A DNA stretch of 64,000 nt from NCBI GenBank assembly GCA_021203515.1, contig JAJQAY010000131.1, positions 1 to 64,000 on the forward strand, read 5' to 3'. The stretch comes from Bacteroides sp. GTDB lineage: Bacteria > Bacteroidota > Bacteroidia > Bacteroidales > Bacteroidaceae. The notes under the pieces are model-generated. The model saw only the letters and a list, made by a program, of their open reading frames with translations. It searched no databases and was not told where the DNA came from. This document shows, piece by piece, positions 45,376 through 56,225 of the stretch; position 1 is the first letter of the stretch; the number at the start of each line of letters is the position of its first letter. A program made the translations under genes and the position numbers.

Positions 45376-46039
45376 ATCCTAAACGGGTTACGATGCATTT
45401 ACCATAAATACCTATTTTCTTGCGCAAGCGGGTGATGTTTACATCTATGGTGCGGTCCAATACGTATACTTTGTCACCCCAGATACGGCTCAATATATCT
45501 TCGCGCGAGAATACCCGGCCTTTATTCTGTAGCAGAAGGAGCAGTGTTTCAAATTCTTTTTTGGTGAGCGGGGCTTCTTCCCCGTCTATGCTGACTTTCT
45601 TTTTAGTAATATCCAACTCCAATGATTTATAAGTGATTTGTTCGGGGACGCGTTCGGTTTCTCCCTGTTGCGTGCGGCGCAATACGGCTTTAACACGTGC
45701 AGCTACTTCCCGTAGCGAGAATGGTTTGGAGATATAGTCGTCCGCACCCAGATTGAAGCCGGTCACCGTATCGTTTTCCGTATCTTTGGCGGTGATAAAG
45801 ATGATGGAGACTTTGGCGGTCTTCTTATCTTTCTTCAGCATACTTGCCATCTTGAAACCGGAGATTTCCCCCATCATGACATCCAGTAACAAAAGGTCGT
45901 AGATACCGATATCCATTTTCATAGCTTCTTCGGCAGAGTTTGCCGTATCTACTTCATATCCTTCATTCTCAAGGTTGAACTTTAAGATTTCGCACAAATC
46001 TTCTTCGTCGTCCACTACTAAAATCCGGTATTCGTTCAT
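45350..46039 (-). CDS. OmpR/PhoB-family response regulator
   Basis: Encodes 229 residues. The receiver has the acidic pocket VVDDEED, phospho-acceptor Asp53 (LLLDVMMG) and conserved Lys in SKPFS. The winged-helix domain shows LTKKEFETLLLLLQNKG and DRTIDVNITRLRKKI. Partner of the kinase at 43579-45375. Its start is divergent from the gene at 46221. Intact. Confidence 0.93.
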   Translation of the reverse strand: MNEYRILVVDDEEDLCEILKFNLENEGYEVDTANSAEEAMKMDIGIYDLLLLDVMMGEISGFKMASMLKKDKKTAKVSIIFITAKDTENDTVTGFNLGADDYISKPFSLREVAARVKAVLRRTQQGETERVPEQITYKSLELDITKKKVSIDGEEAPLTKKEFETLLLLLQNKGRVFSREDILSRIWGDKVYVLDRTIDVNITRLRKKIGIYGKCIVTRLGYGYCFEAE

Positions 46040-46199
46040 TGTTCTTTTTCGTTTAAATGCAACAAGAGTTTTATTTTCCCTTATTACAAAGTTAGGCTTT
46101 ATTTCTTTTCTCCGACAAAAGTGCGGCGTTTTTGTTACGATAAAATGAAATAAGTATTACATTGTGGTTACAAACTCCAAATTTTAATGATTTAAGTAT

Positions 46200-46207
46200 T
46201 ATCTTTG
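46200..46207 (+). promoter_or_regulatory. -7 box for the gene at 46221
   Basis: TATCTTTG fits TAnnTTTG. It ends 13 nt before ATG 46221, so the leader would be very short, or the ATG at 46233 is used. Confidence 0.45.
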
Positions 46208-46220
46208 TGTGGTTTAAAAG

Positions 46221-47435
46221 ATGAATGATTTCATGAATGAATTAATAAAAATAATGGGGCGGAGACAGCATAAATGGCGGATACTGTTAACTGTCGTTGT
46301 ATTAGTGATAGTGGTAGTCGGCTCTATCTGGCTAAATGTAGCTCCATTTCGTTCCGGTTTTGAGATAACGGATGAATTGGGAGGAAATATCTTTCCTTCC
46401 AGTATTCTGTCGGTGGCTACTACCGATGCACAAGTCATTGTACCGGTGGATTCTATGTATGTGGGGAACCCGAAATCTTGTATTGCAATCCGCATCCGTT
46501 CGGGCAAGGCTTATAGCAAGGTAAGGGTGGAGGTGGCGGAAACTCCGTTCTTTTCCCGCTCAGTCTCTGAATTTGTACTGGCAAAGCCGAGAACACAATA
46601 TATCATTTACCTTGATATTATTTGGAATTATGAAGCACTGAAGAATAATAATCAGGTGGAACCGGTCAGCGTTGCCGTCACTGCGGAGATGAATGGAAAA
46701 GACTTGGGACAGCGCGTGCGTACTTTCTCTGTACGCAGTATCAACGAATGCCTGCTGGGGTATGTCACCGGCGGTACGAAATTCCATGATACCGGTATTT
46801 TCTTTGCGGCGTATGTCAATGAAGAGAACCCTATGATTGATAAATTACTGCGTGAGGCATTGAACACTCGTATTGTAAACCGCTTTTTGGGGTATCAAGG
46901 AAGCCCCGAAGCAGTGGACAAGCAGGTGTACGCATTGTGGAATGTGTTGCAGAAGCGTAATTTTCGCTATAGTTCGGTCTCCAATACGAGCCTGTCCAGT
47001 AATGTAGTTTTCTCTCAGCGTGTCCGTACATTCGACGATGCGCTGGAGTCTTCGCAGATTAACTGTGTGGATGGTAGCGTCTTGTTTGCCTCTTTGCTTT
47101 GTGCCATCAATATAGAGCCGATATTAGTGCGTACACCGGGACACATGTTTGTCGGCTATTATACGGATACGAACCATAAAAACATGAATTTCCTCGAAAC
47201 AACTATGATTGGCGATGTAGACCTCAATGATTTCTTTCCCGATGAGCAATTGGACTCCACGATGGTAGGTAAGTCGCAAAATCAGATGTCGCGTATCGCT
47301 TTTGATAAATCGAAGGAATATGCCAATAAGAAATATAAGGAAAATGAAGAGGGTATCCATTCCGGCAGGCTGAATTATATGTTTCTGGAAATATCCAAGG
47401 ATGTGAGGAGAAAGATACAGCCGATAGGGAAGTAG
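46221..47435 (+). CDS. Membrane-anchored transglutaminase-like protein
   Basis: Encodes 404 residues. One N-terminal membrane helix (ILLTVVVLVIVVVGSIWL) anchors a large extracytoplasmic part. An Ig-like region (ITDELGGNIFPSSILS) is followed by a transglutaminase/cysteine-protease-like core: NCVDGSVLFASLLCAINIEP with the candidate nucleophile Cys, then TPGHMFVGYY with His, then NFLETT with an acidic residue. Such a C-H-D/E set occurs in transglutaminase-like peptidases. The call is by motif only. Function unknown. Intact. Confidence 0.6.
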   Translation: MNDFMNELIKIMGRRQHKWRILLTVVVLVIVVVGSIWLNVAPFRSGFEITDELGGNIFPSSILSVATTDAQVIVPVDSMYVGNPKSCIAIRIRSGKAYSKVRVEVAETPFFSRSVSEFVLAKPRTQYIIYLDIIWNYEALKNNNQVEPVSVAVTAEMNGKDLGQRVRTFSVRSINECLLGYVTGGTKFHDTGIFFAAYVNEENPMIDKLLREALNTRIVNRFLGYQGSPEAVDKQVYALWNVLQKRNFRYSSVSNTSLSSNVVFSQRVRTFDDALESSQINCVDGSVLFASLLCAINIEPILVRTPGHMFVGYYTDTNHKNMNFLETTMIGDVDLNDFFPDEQLDSTMVGKSQNQMSRIAFDKSKEYANKKYKENEEGIHSGRLNYMFLEISKDVRRKIQPIGK

Positions 47436-47445
47436 AAGGTGACGG

Positions 47446-47520
47446 AAAACAGCCGATTCTCACGAACTGGCTGTCTCAATCATCATCTATGAATGAAGAC
47501 TTTTTAGTCTCCAATATCTT
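47446..47520. repeat. 75-bp inverted repeat, left copy, containing the susD1 terminator
   Basis: Reverse complement of 58337-58411 with three mismatches, including a 43-bp exact stretch. It ends in a stem (AACAGCCGATTC / GAACTGGCTGT) that terminates the left susD on the minus strand. Confidence 0.88.
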
Positions 47521-47527
47521 AATGCTT

Positions 47528-49341
47528 TTATTCTTCAGTATCCCACCATACCGGTACTGTCCAAATGTCATTAGCCATAGCTTTAGGATTTGATGCCTCC
47601 AAGTTTTTCGCATTGTAATTAACTTCATGTGAACAATGGGCCATACGACGCCACCAATAGTTATCGCTGGTCTTTGATGCACCCGGGAACTTTTGAGAAG
47701 CCGCAATCGGCCGGATGCTCTTAGGTCGGTCATATCCCGGATATACAACTCCGAAATCACCGACGTTTCCGGTAGAGAAATTGAAACGGCGCATATCATT
47801 CCAGTTCTGCTGTGTGAAGGACATGGCAATATACTTCTGCTTCATGATTTCTGCCATTGTTAGTTTCTCCGCAGTTTGCACAATGCAATCGCTGCTTAAA
47901 AATTCATTGATTTTGGTTTCATCCATTGGAATCTTTCCCGGATTGTTTTCTGTTCCGTATGACTGTAATTTAGTATTCATAAAATCAAAATGTGCTTTGA
48001 TACCCGTTTTATAAGCAGATAATGCTCCATTTTTGTCACCTTCGCGGAAAAGAACTTCTGCCTTGATGAAATTCATTTCATAACTTGTCATTACGTGTGT
48101 GGGAGCCTCCGGACGTGTATAGAAGGTTCCGGTAGAGAGAATTGTACCATCTGTAAGGTCTTGGTAGTAACTTTCGTCGGCTTACCCCCCCCTTGCTTGC
48201 AACATACTCCTTTTAAAGTGATATAAATAGTATCTCCTTCGCGACCGGCAGTGGCAGCAGAGTATTTCTTCTCTTTAGCATCATATGTTTGCTGGGAGGG
48301 GCCTAAGTTATTCAATATATCAGTATTGATGACATCCACTCCTGCTGCCACCATGAAATACGGCTTACCTTTATCGTAGTGCTCGTTCATAGGAAACATT
48401 TTCTCACGGCGTGGATCATATACGATCGTGCCGTCAGCTTGTGGATATTCGAATAAATCCGTATAATATTTCGTCATGCGAATATGGTCGGACCACGCTG
48501 CGCAATCAAACAGGTAAGCGGTTTTCAAAGGGTTACCGGCTAGTACATCTTTGGAGGTGTCTCCCGGATCATTCACATGGTTTACGATAGTACTTGTGTT
48601 ATAATCTTTTGGACCTTTTTCTATAGCAGCTAAAATTTCATCCGGTTTATAGAGGGAACTTCTTTTGGATAAGTTATTCAGCCATCTGGCTTTTAGTCAG
48701 TAGATTAATGCTTTCCATTTTCCAATGTCACCGTTATTCCAACTATCTCCATCTTTTAAAGGAGTAGCATTAGGTTCTTGTGTCTTGTCAAAATAGGGTA
48801 GAGCTTTATCCAAGTCTGCCAGACATCCTTCAAAGATTGTTTGCCCCGTATCATATTTTGGGGTTAAGTAAGCTCCTAATGCTTCTGTGTAGGGACATTC
48901 TCCATACCAATCTGCCATTAGCATAAATCCCATGGCTCTGATTACGTAAGCGGCGCCTATGTAATGGTAGGCTCCTTCCTCTTCTGCACTTTTTATTAAA
49001 TCATCCAAGTTGCATGCCGCGCCTACGAACCAGTGTTGATAAGGAGTTGTTGAAATACCGTTGGTAACATCCCAATAGGGCATATAATAGTTCAAATCCG
49101 TTGTTTTTGTAATTCCTTTGTGGGCGGTTAGCATTCCATTGACATAACCTGCACGGAAACCGGCTGTTCCCGCTGCATATCCATAATGATGTTCAATCCA
49201 CGGAAGACGAGATGACAATGATGCCACCTCTTGAGTCGGTGTGTTGGGGTTTTCATTCACATCCAGCCAGTTGTCCAAGCTACAGGATGCGAATCCCGAT
49301 ACTAAGACGAGGCATAACCCTATATATTTTATCTTTTTCAT
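47528..49341 (-). pseudogene. SusD-like lipoprotein (left pair), in-frame stop and frameshift
   Basis: About 605 codons. The signal peptide ends in a lipobox (LVSGFASC, Cys20). SusD-fold TPR helices are recognisable (YIGAAYVIRAMGFMLMADWY, GDIGKWKALIY, NFIKAEVLFREGDKNGALSA). TGA at 48697-48699 (codon 215) stands where the paralogue has Gly (YGLKAR), so GGA fits. A C8 run at 48185-48192 shifts the frame, and more than one change is needed to rejoin at ADESYYQDLTDG. SusD proteins cap the SusC receptor and bind the glycan. The glycan cannot be read from sequence. Confidence 0.8.
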
Positions 49342-49370
49342 AATTCTTACTTTTTATAATTCATTTATTG

Positions 49371-52300
49371 TTAGAATGTCAAGTTTATGCCGAAAGACAT
49401 ACTGGCTGTACTTGGCACACCGCAGTAGTCGATACCAGTCGAACTGGAACCGGTGACACCCGAACCTGCAACACTATTTTCGGGATCAAGGCCCTTGTAA
49501 TTAGTAAAGAGTAGCAAATTATTTCCTGTGACATTGGTAGCGCATCCTTTTATGAATTTGCTCTTCGCCAGCAATGACTTAAAGAATGTGTATGAAAGAG
49601 AAATTGAGCGTAAACGTAGCCAATTGGTCTTTGTTATGAAGTTGGCCGATTCTTTCGAATAGATATCAGAGCAATAGTCTTGAATTATCTGCTTGCCGTT
49701 TCTTGCTGTTTTTACACTACCGTCTGTATTTAAAATATCATAACTCTTTCCTGCTTCAAATGTAAAGGTTATATCCTTGTAAAGTGTATTTCCGTTGGCA
49801 TCTTTTCCATCTGGAACAACTCCGTTTATCACTAGCTTTTCACGTCCTTCGGTTCGTTTGCTTAAGCCTTTGACAGTTAAATAGTATTCCGTACCGTTAT
49901 AGATTGCGCCGCCAGCGCGGAAATCCCATAACATGGATAAGTTCCAGTTCTTATATTGTATGTTATTGTTCCATCCGCCAGTCAGCTTAGGTTCACGATT
50001 CCCTACGTAATCGGTAGACTTATCCGTATAAGTAGGCATGCCAGTAGTTGCATCCAGAATTACTTTCCCGTCATCAGTCCGCTGCCATTTATTTCCGGTC
50101 AATGCCATAAAGTTGCCTCCGTTCACAGAGGCAGCTTTCACTCCGCCTATCTGTACGTCCGTAACATAAAGCAACTCCATGCCTTGCAATAAGTTTTTGA
50201 CTGTACCACGATTACCTGCCAGGTTTAACGTAGTTTCCCATTTCCAATCTTTATTTTCTATAGGAATTGTGGTGATTGACAGTTCCATATCTTTATTATA
50301 CACATTGCCGACATTGGTAGAGTACATAATATATCCATTTGTCTGGCTTAAACGTGGAGAGACAATTTGGTCTTTACTGTTATTAGTGTAATAGGTAAAG
50401 TCAAATCCTATACGTCCTTTTAAAAAACGCATTTCTAAACCTAATTCTGTAGACTCCGTGATTTCCGGTTTTAAATAAGGATTACCGCGTGTCCATGAGT
50501 TTCCGGTTCCTACGCCTGCCAAGAAAGACCGGGGCTCCCACAATGCTGTAGATGTGACATAGGCATCCGTATCTTTACCCACTCTGGCCCATGATGCGCG
50601 TATCTTTCCGAAAGAGAGGACATCGCTTGTTGGTAGTAATTCTGTAAATACAAAGCTACCGCTGACTGACGGATAAAAGTAAGAGCGGTTGTCGATTGGT
50701 AATGTAGAAGTCCAGTCATTACGTCCGGCAATGGTTACGTAGGCGATATTCTTATAAGCTGCACGGAATTCTCCGAAAACCCCCCATCAGTCTTTTGCGG
50801 CTTTGATAAGATTGGAATTGCTTGGTAGATTGGTCGATATTGTCAAAACTCGGAAAGTTGGGAGTAATGAAATCGTAACCGGTACGGCGTTCTCGCTGCA
50901 CTTTCGTATCTTCTGCCGATTGTCCTAACATTAAATTGAAATCGAAGTCACCGAATTTTTTATTTGCTGTAACAATCAAGTTGGAAGTCAGATATTCATA
51001 AGTTAAGTCGCTGGTTGATAAACGACCGTTTTGATAGATATCTTTCATTGCAGCTCCTGGGGCGACGTATGTGTAGTCATTGGTGGTATATCGGTCTAAT
51101 CCGAGACGGTAGCTGATGTTCAACCAATCTGCAACCTTGTAACTTGGGGCAACAGAACCGGTGAAACGAGTTGTTTTATCCCACATCTTATTCTTATTGA
51201 TAATCCAATATGGGTTATCGATATCTGCAACCAGATTTTGGTTATTGGGGTCTAAAGCCTGAAATATGCGATATTTGCTGCCGTCTTCATTTATCCAATG
51301 TTCCATGTTTTCGCTGCGGGGCCAAGAGTAAATAGCTTCCATTGCTCCATTTCCTCCCTTGCCATTCTCGTCCCAAAGTCCGCTGGATGTTAGGGTTTTG
51401 TCCGTTTTGGAAACAGAATACGCAACGTTGGCGGCAACTGTCAGATTACCGTATTTACGGTCTCCGTTAAAGCGGAATGTTGTTTTATCGTATCCGGTTT
51501 CAAGAACAATTCCGTTTTGGTCGAAGCGAGAGATAGATAAGTAAAAACTCCCGGATTTATTACCACCGGATACTGTCAGTGTATTGTCATAACTTGTTCC
51601 ATTATCAAAGAAGTTGCCGATGTTATCATAAACTTTTTCTCCTGCTCCATATTTGTCTCCCCAAGAAGACATTTCCCAATCTGTTTCCAGATTTCCTAAA
51701 CTATTGTATTTGCCTCTTTTATAAGTTTCTTGTATATCCGGTAATCGGTTTACCCAGCTTGTACTAAAACGGGTATTAAAGGTGACTTCCGTATTTCCGT
51801 CCGTATTACCTTTTTTGGTAGTAATTACAATGACACCGGCAGCTGCGCGTGAGCCATATAAAGCTGCAGCAGCAGTCCCTTTTAATACAGACATGTTTTC
51901 TATATCTTCGGGGTTAATATCCATTACGCGATTACCGAATGAAGAAGCTGTACGGACCATACCGTCAAATCCGGAATCACCGCTAATAGCGGTAGTATTG
52001 TCATAGATAACGCCGTCTACTACAAATGACGGCTGATTGTCACGTTCCAAAGAAGTACCTCCGCGAAGAACGATTTGTGAGCCGGAGCCGGCAGCACCGC
52101 CTGACTGAGTAATATTTACACCGGCGATTTTGCCATTCAAAGAGTTGATGACATTGGCACTTTTGTTTTTCAGTAGTTCTTTACTATTTACGTCTTGCAC
52201 TGCATATCCTAATGCTTTACGCTCTTTTTTTGATACCCATAGCCGTAACGACAACTTCGCTTAGAGTCTGAGTGTCGTCTTGTAAAGTGATAATATAGTC

Positions 52301-52615
52301 TACTTGGTTTCCTATTACTGCATTTTGATTTTTGTATCCCACAAATGACACTTCCAATGTACTACCCGTTGCAGCCTCTACCGAGAAACGTCCGTTAATA
52401 TCCGTCACAGCACCGGTACCGGAACCCTTCACTAAGATGCTGGCGCCAATAATCGACTCTCCATTTACGTCTATAACTTTACCTGTGATTTTCTTGGTTT
52501 GCTGAGTACTTTGGGAACTTAGCACGTTTTCAGTATCGACAACCGAGGCTGAACAAGGTGCAGACATCCCAAACAATGCAAGCAACACTAATGATAAGCA
52601 ATAATTCCTTTTCAT
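49371..52615 (-). pseudogene. SusC-like TonB-dependent receptor (left pair, with export signal), two frameshifts
   Basis: About 1081 residues if repaired. Signal peptide MKRNYCLSLVLLALFGMSAP, then a CarboxypepD_reg-like domain (KITGKVIDVNGESIIGASI), plug with MSVLKGTAAAALYGSRAAAG, and a barrel ending SFGINLTF. Breaks: T7 at 52225-52231 (six needed for GIKKERKALGYAV) and C6 at 50780-50785 (five needed for LMGVFGEFRAAYKN). It carries the only promoter and signal peptide of the two susC genes. The 23-bp inverted repeat falls at codons 32-39. Confidence 0.85.
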
Positions 52616-53115
52616 AAGCTCTATTATTTGGATTTGTTTGCAAACTTATAAATTAATTTAAGAATTAAGTCATTGTGTGGATTAAAAAATATTAAATAAA
52701 TATTAATTAGTTTGGTTTTATGATTTCATAAAGTTTGCAATGTATGTTTCATGAGCATTACAAACATTGACGAAATACAAATTGTTGCGTAGTGGCAATA
52801 TAATAGAATATTATGCATGCGTATTATTAAATATATGAGCAGGATTAATAATATTGTGAGATTATTTAAGCATAAAGTAATAATTTCGTTTGAATAAAAA
52901 AACTATTAGTTACAAGAAAACGGTATATTAAAGCAAATATGCAAGATTTTATCTTCCTATCTTAAACTTCCATAAGAGAAAGACAAAGAGTGAATTACTA
53001 AATTTATTATCTGATTATTAATAAAGTAAAAGAAGACATTAAAAGGTTTATTAACACCAAGTTCCCGCATACTAGACTAATATTTTTTTGCATAAGTTCC
53101 CAAAGTACTCAGCAA
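52499..53115. other. Probable invertible DNA segment switching two susC genes
   Basis: Perfect 23-bp inverted repeats (left 52499-52521, right 53093-53115; core AGTTCCCAAAGTACTCAG) bound about 571 bp. Inside lie the left susC promoter, ATG and the first 32 codons. Outside, the two coding sequences continue in the same frame. The right gene has no signal peptide or promoter in front of its repeat. Similarity extends outside the repeats because the genes are paralogues, but stops at the inner edge. No recombinase is encoded in the window. Confidence 0.8.
52641..52648 (-). promoter_or_regulatory. -7 box of the left susC promoter, inside the invertible segment
   Basis: Minus-strand TAAGTTTG fits TAnnTTTG, 26 nt before ATG 52615. 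No comparable box points rightward toward the right susC. Confidence 0.55.
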
Positions 53116-56100
53116 GCCAAGAAAATCACAGGTAAAGTTGTAGATGCAAATGGCGAGCCAATTATTGGCGCCAGCATCTTAGTGAAGGGTTCCGGTACTG
53201 GTGCTGTGACGGACATTAACGGAACATTCTCGGTAGATGCTGCGGCGGGTAGCACATTAGAGATATCTTTTGTCGGTTATAAGACCGAAACCGTGAAAGT
53301 AACAAGTAATTCGACCTATGCGGTGACATTACAAGATGACTCTCAGGCATTGAGTGAAGTTGTTGTAACGGCTATGGGTATCAAGAAAGAAAAGAAAGCA
53401 TTGGGATATGCCGTTTCTGATTTAGGCTCAAAAGAAATCTTGAAGAATAAGAATACTAATGTAATCAACTCTTTGGCTGGTAAAGTTCCCGGTGTTAACA
53501 TCACTCAAAGTAGTGGAGCTGCCGGAGCAGGCGCCAGTATTACTATTCGTGGTGGTAACTCCACTTCGGAAGGTCGTGAAAATCAGCCGCTGTTTGTTGT
53601 GGATGGAATTATTTATGATAACTCTACGCAAGTGGTTGGTAACAGCGGTACTGACGGTATGACTCGTAGTAATACTACTTATTCAAACCGTGTGATGGAT
53701 ATTAATCCGGAAGATATTGAGAATATGTCTGTCTTGAAAGGTACAGCAGCAGCAGCTTTGTATGGTTCTCGTGCTGCCGATGGTGTTATTATCATTACTA
53801 CCAAGAAGGGTGCCGAAGGCTCTGTAAAAGTGGATGTCTCAAGTAAGTTGAGTACTTCTTGGACTACTAAGCTACCGGAAGCACAAACAATTTTCGGACG
53901 CGGATATTATGAGAATAATGGTGTATTCAATGATTTGACTTACAAATCCTGGAGTGAAGAGATTGCCGCCGGTACTCCTATTTATGATAATATCGGAAAT
54001 TTCTTCCAGAATGGAGCTGTATGGGATAATAATGTCAGTGTTTCCGGTGGTACTAAAAACAGTTCTTTCTTCTTGTCATTATCTAATTATGACCAACAGG
54101 GTATTGTTCGTAAAACCGGTTACAACAAAACTACGGTTCGTTTTAATGGTGAACAGAAATACGCTCGCCTGACAGTTGGAGCTAATGTTTCCTATTCAAT
54201 AGCTGATACGGATAAGACTTTGACTTCCGGTGGTTTATACGACGGTGGTTGTAATGGTGCTATGAGTGCACTCTATAGCTGGCCGCAGACAGAAGATATG
54301 TCTAAATATCTAAATGAGGACGGAAGTAAATACCGTTTGTTTGATAGACGTTGGGATTTGGCCGATGATAAGGAAAATTCATATTGGATTATCAATAAAG
54401 ATAAGATGACTGATAAAACCAAACGTTTTACGGGAGCTTTGAATGCATCTTTCAAGATAGCAGATTGGTGGGACATTTCGGCACGCGTAGGTTATGACCA
54501 GTATAAGACTGAGGTCTATACATATATAGCTCCGGGTTCTGTAGTGAAAGAAATATATCAAAATGGTCGTTTGAATAAGAGCGATTATGACTACACTTAT
54601 ATTTCTACGAATGTAATGACTAACTTCCATAAAACATTTGGCGATTTTGATTTTAATCTTTTGTTGGGCACCGCGTCAGAGAGTACTGAGCGTCTCAACC
54701 AAACTCACTGGGGATATAACTTTATTACAGCCGGGACTATAAGTTTTGCCAACATCTCTAATAACAATAAGTTTTTCAATGATAACACGATTAAAAAAAC
54801 GTTTGGTAGGTGCATATGGTGAGTTCCGCGCTTCTTATAAGAACATAGCTTATTTAACTGTAACAGGCCGTAATGACTGGTCGTCAACTCTGCCTATTGA
54901 CAATCGTTCTTATTTCTATCCTTCAGTTAGCGGTTCTTTTGTTTTCACGGAATTGCCGCCGAAGAACGATGTCCTTACTTTCGGTAAAGTTCGTGCAAGT
55001 TGGCACAGGTTGGTAAAGATGCCAATCCTTATGCAACCCTTACTTCTTTGAGATCTCCTTTCAGCTATGGCTCATTTACGATGATTGGTAATAGTTTTGA
55101 AAGAGGTAATCCTTATTTGAAGCCGGAAATTCAAACGGCTTGGGAAGTTGGTGCTGAATTGAGATTCTTGAATGGACGCATTGGTTTGGATTATACTTAC
55201 TATCATAGTTCTACAAAGAACCAGATTGCATCTCCTCGTTTGTCCAACGCCAGTGGTTATACAATGGTTTCTATCAATTCCGGTTCCGTAATCAATGACG
55301 GTATGGAAATCGCAATAACAGGTAAGCCGATTGCAACCAGAAATTTTGAATGGAATTTGACGCTGAATACATCTTATAATCGCGGTAAGTTGGGCGACTC
55401 CCTGAAGGGTGTTGCATATTTCTATCCGACGGATGCGCAGTTTGGTACAGTGAAGGCAGCATCAATTCCTAATGGTGGTCATTTCCTGGCTATGACAGGT
55501 AGTCGCTATCAGTATGAAAAAGATGCAGAGGGTAATGAAATAGAAAATGGTCGCTATCTGGTTGATGCAACAACCGGTCTGTATAAACTGACGGCATCGA
55601 CCGATAATCCGATTGTTGGTAATCGTGAACCGAAATTTATTGGAGGTTTGAATAGTAGTTTGCGCTATAAGGATTTGACAGTTTCTTTCTTGCTCGATTT
55701 CCGCATTGGCGGTGATGTTTATAATGGTACGGAATATTACATGGTTTCCAATGGTTTGAGTAAAAGAACTTTGGAGAATGGACGTGAGTATGTGACGGTA
55801 AGCGGAGTAGACAGCAGCACAGGTGCTGAGGTTAATCAGACTTATTATGCTGATAAGGATTATGTAATAAGTGGTGTTACTTATTCCGGTAAGGCTATGA
55901 TAAAGAAGTATTGGGATAACTATTGCTCTAATTCCTACAATTTTATTCAGTCTGTAAATTGGTTGAAGTTACGTTCTTTGTCAGTTAGCTATGACTTTAC
56001 CAAATTGATTAGGAAACAGAATGTAGTTAAGGGTTTGTCTGTAACAGCTACCGGTACTAATCTCTTTACGTGGACAAACTATGATGGTATGGATCCGGAA

Positions 56101-56205
56101 GTGAGTACGGCAGGTGGTACCGGAGGTTCCGGTTCTACAGGTATCGATTACTGTAGCGTACCTTCTACTTCAAGTTTCTCTTTCGGAGTAAATCTCACAT
56201 TCTAA
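53095..56205 (+). pseudogene. SusC-like receptor (right pair), lacking 5' end; two frameshifts
   Basis: The reading frame is open from the inverted repeat (SSQSTQQAKKITGKVVDANG) without ATG, promoter or signal peptide, so as oriented it is silent. A downstream start is possible only past the domain's beginning. It is close to the left SusC: same plug motif SVLKGTAAAALYGSRAADG, barrel end SFGVNLTF. Breaks: A7 at 54793-54799 (six needed for KKRLVGAYGEF) and a missing G at 55002 (SWAQVGKDANPYA). About 1038 residues from the repeat to the stop. Inversion of 52499-53115 would supply the missing start in frame. Confidence 0.83.
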
Positions 56206-56225
56206 GAACTTAAAAATAGAAGATT

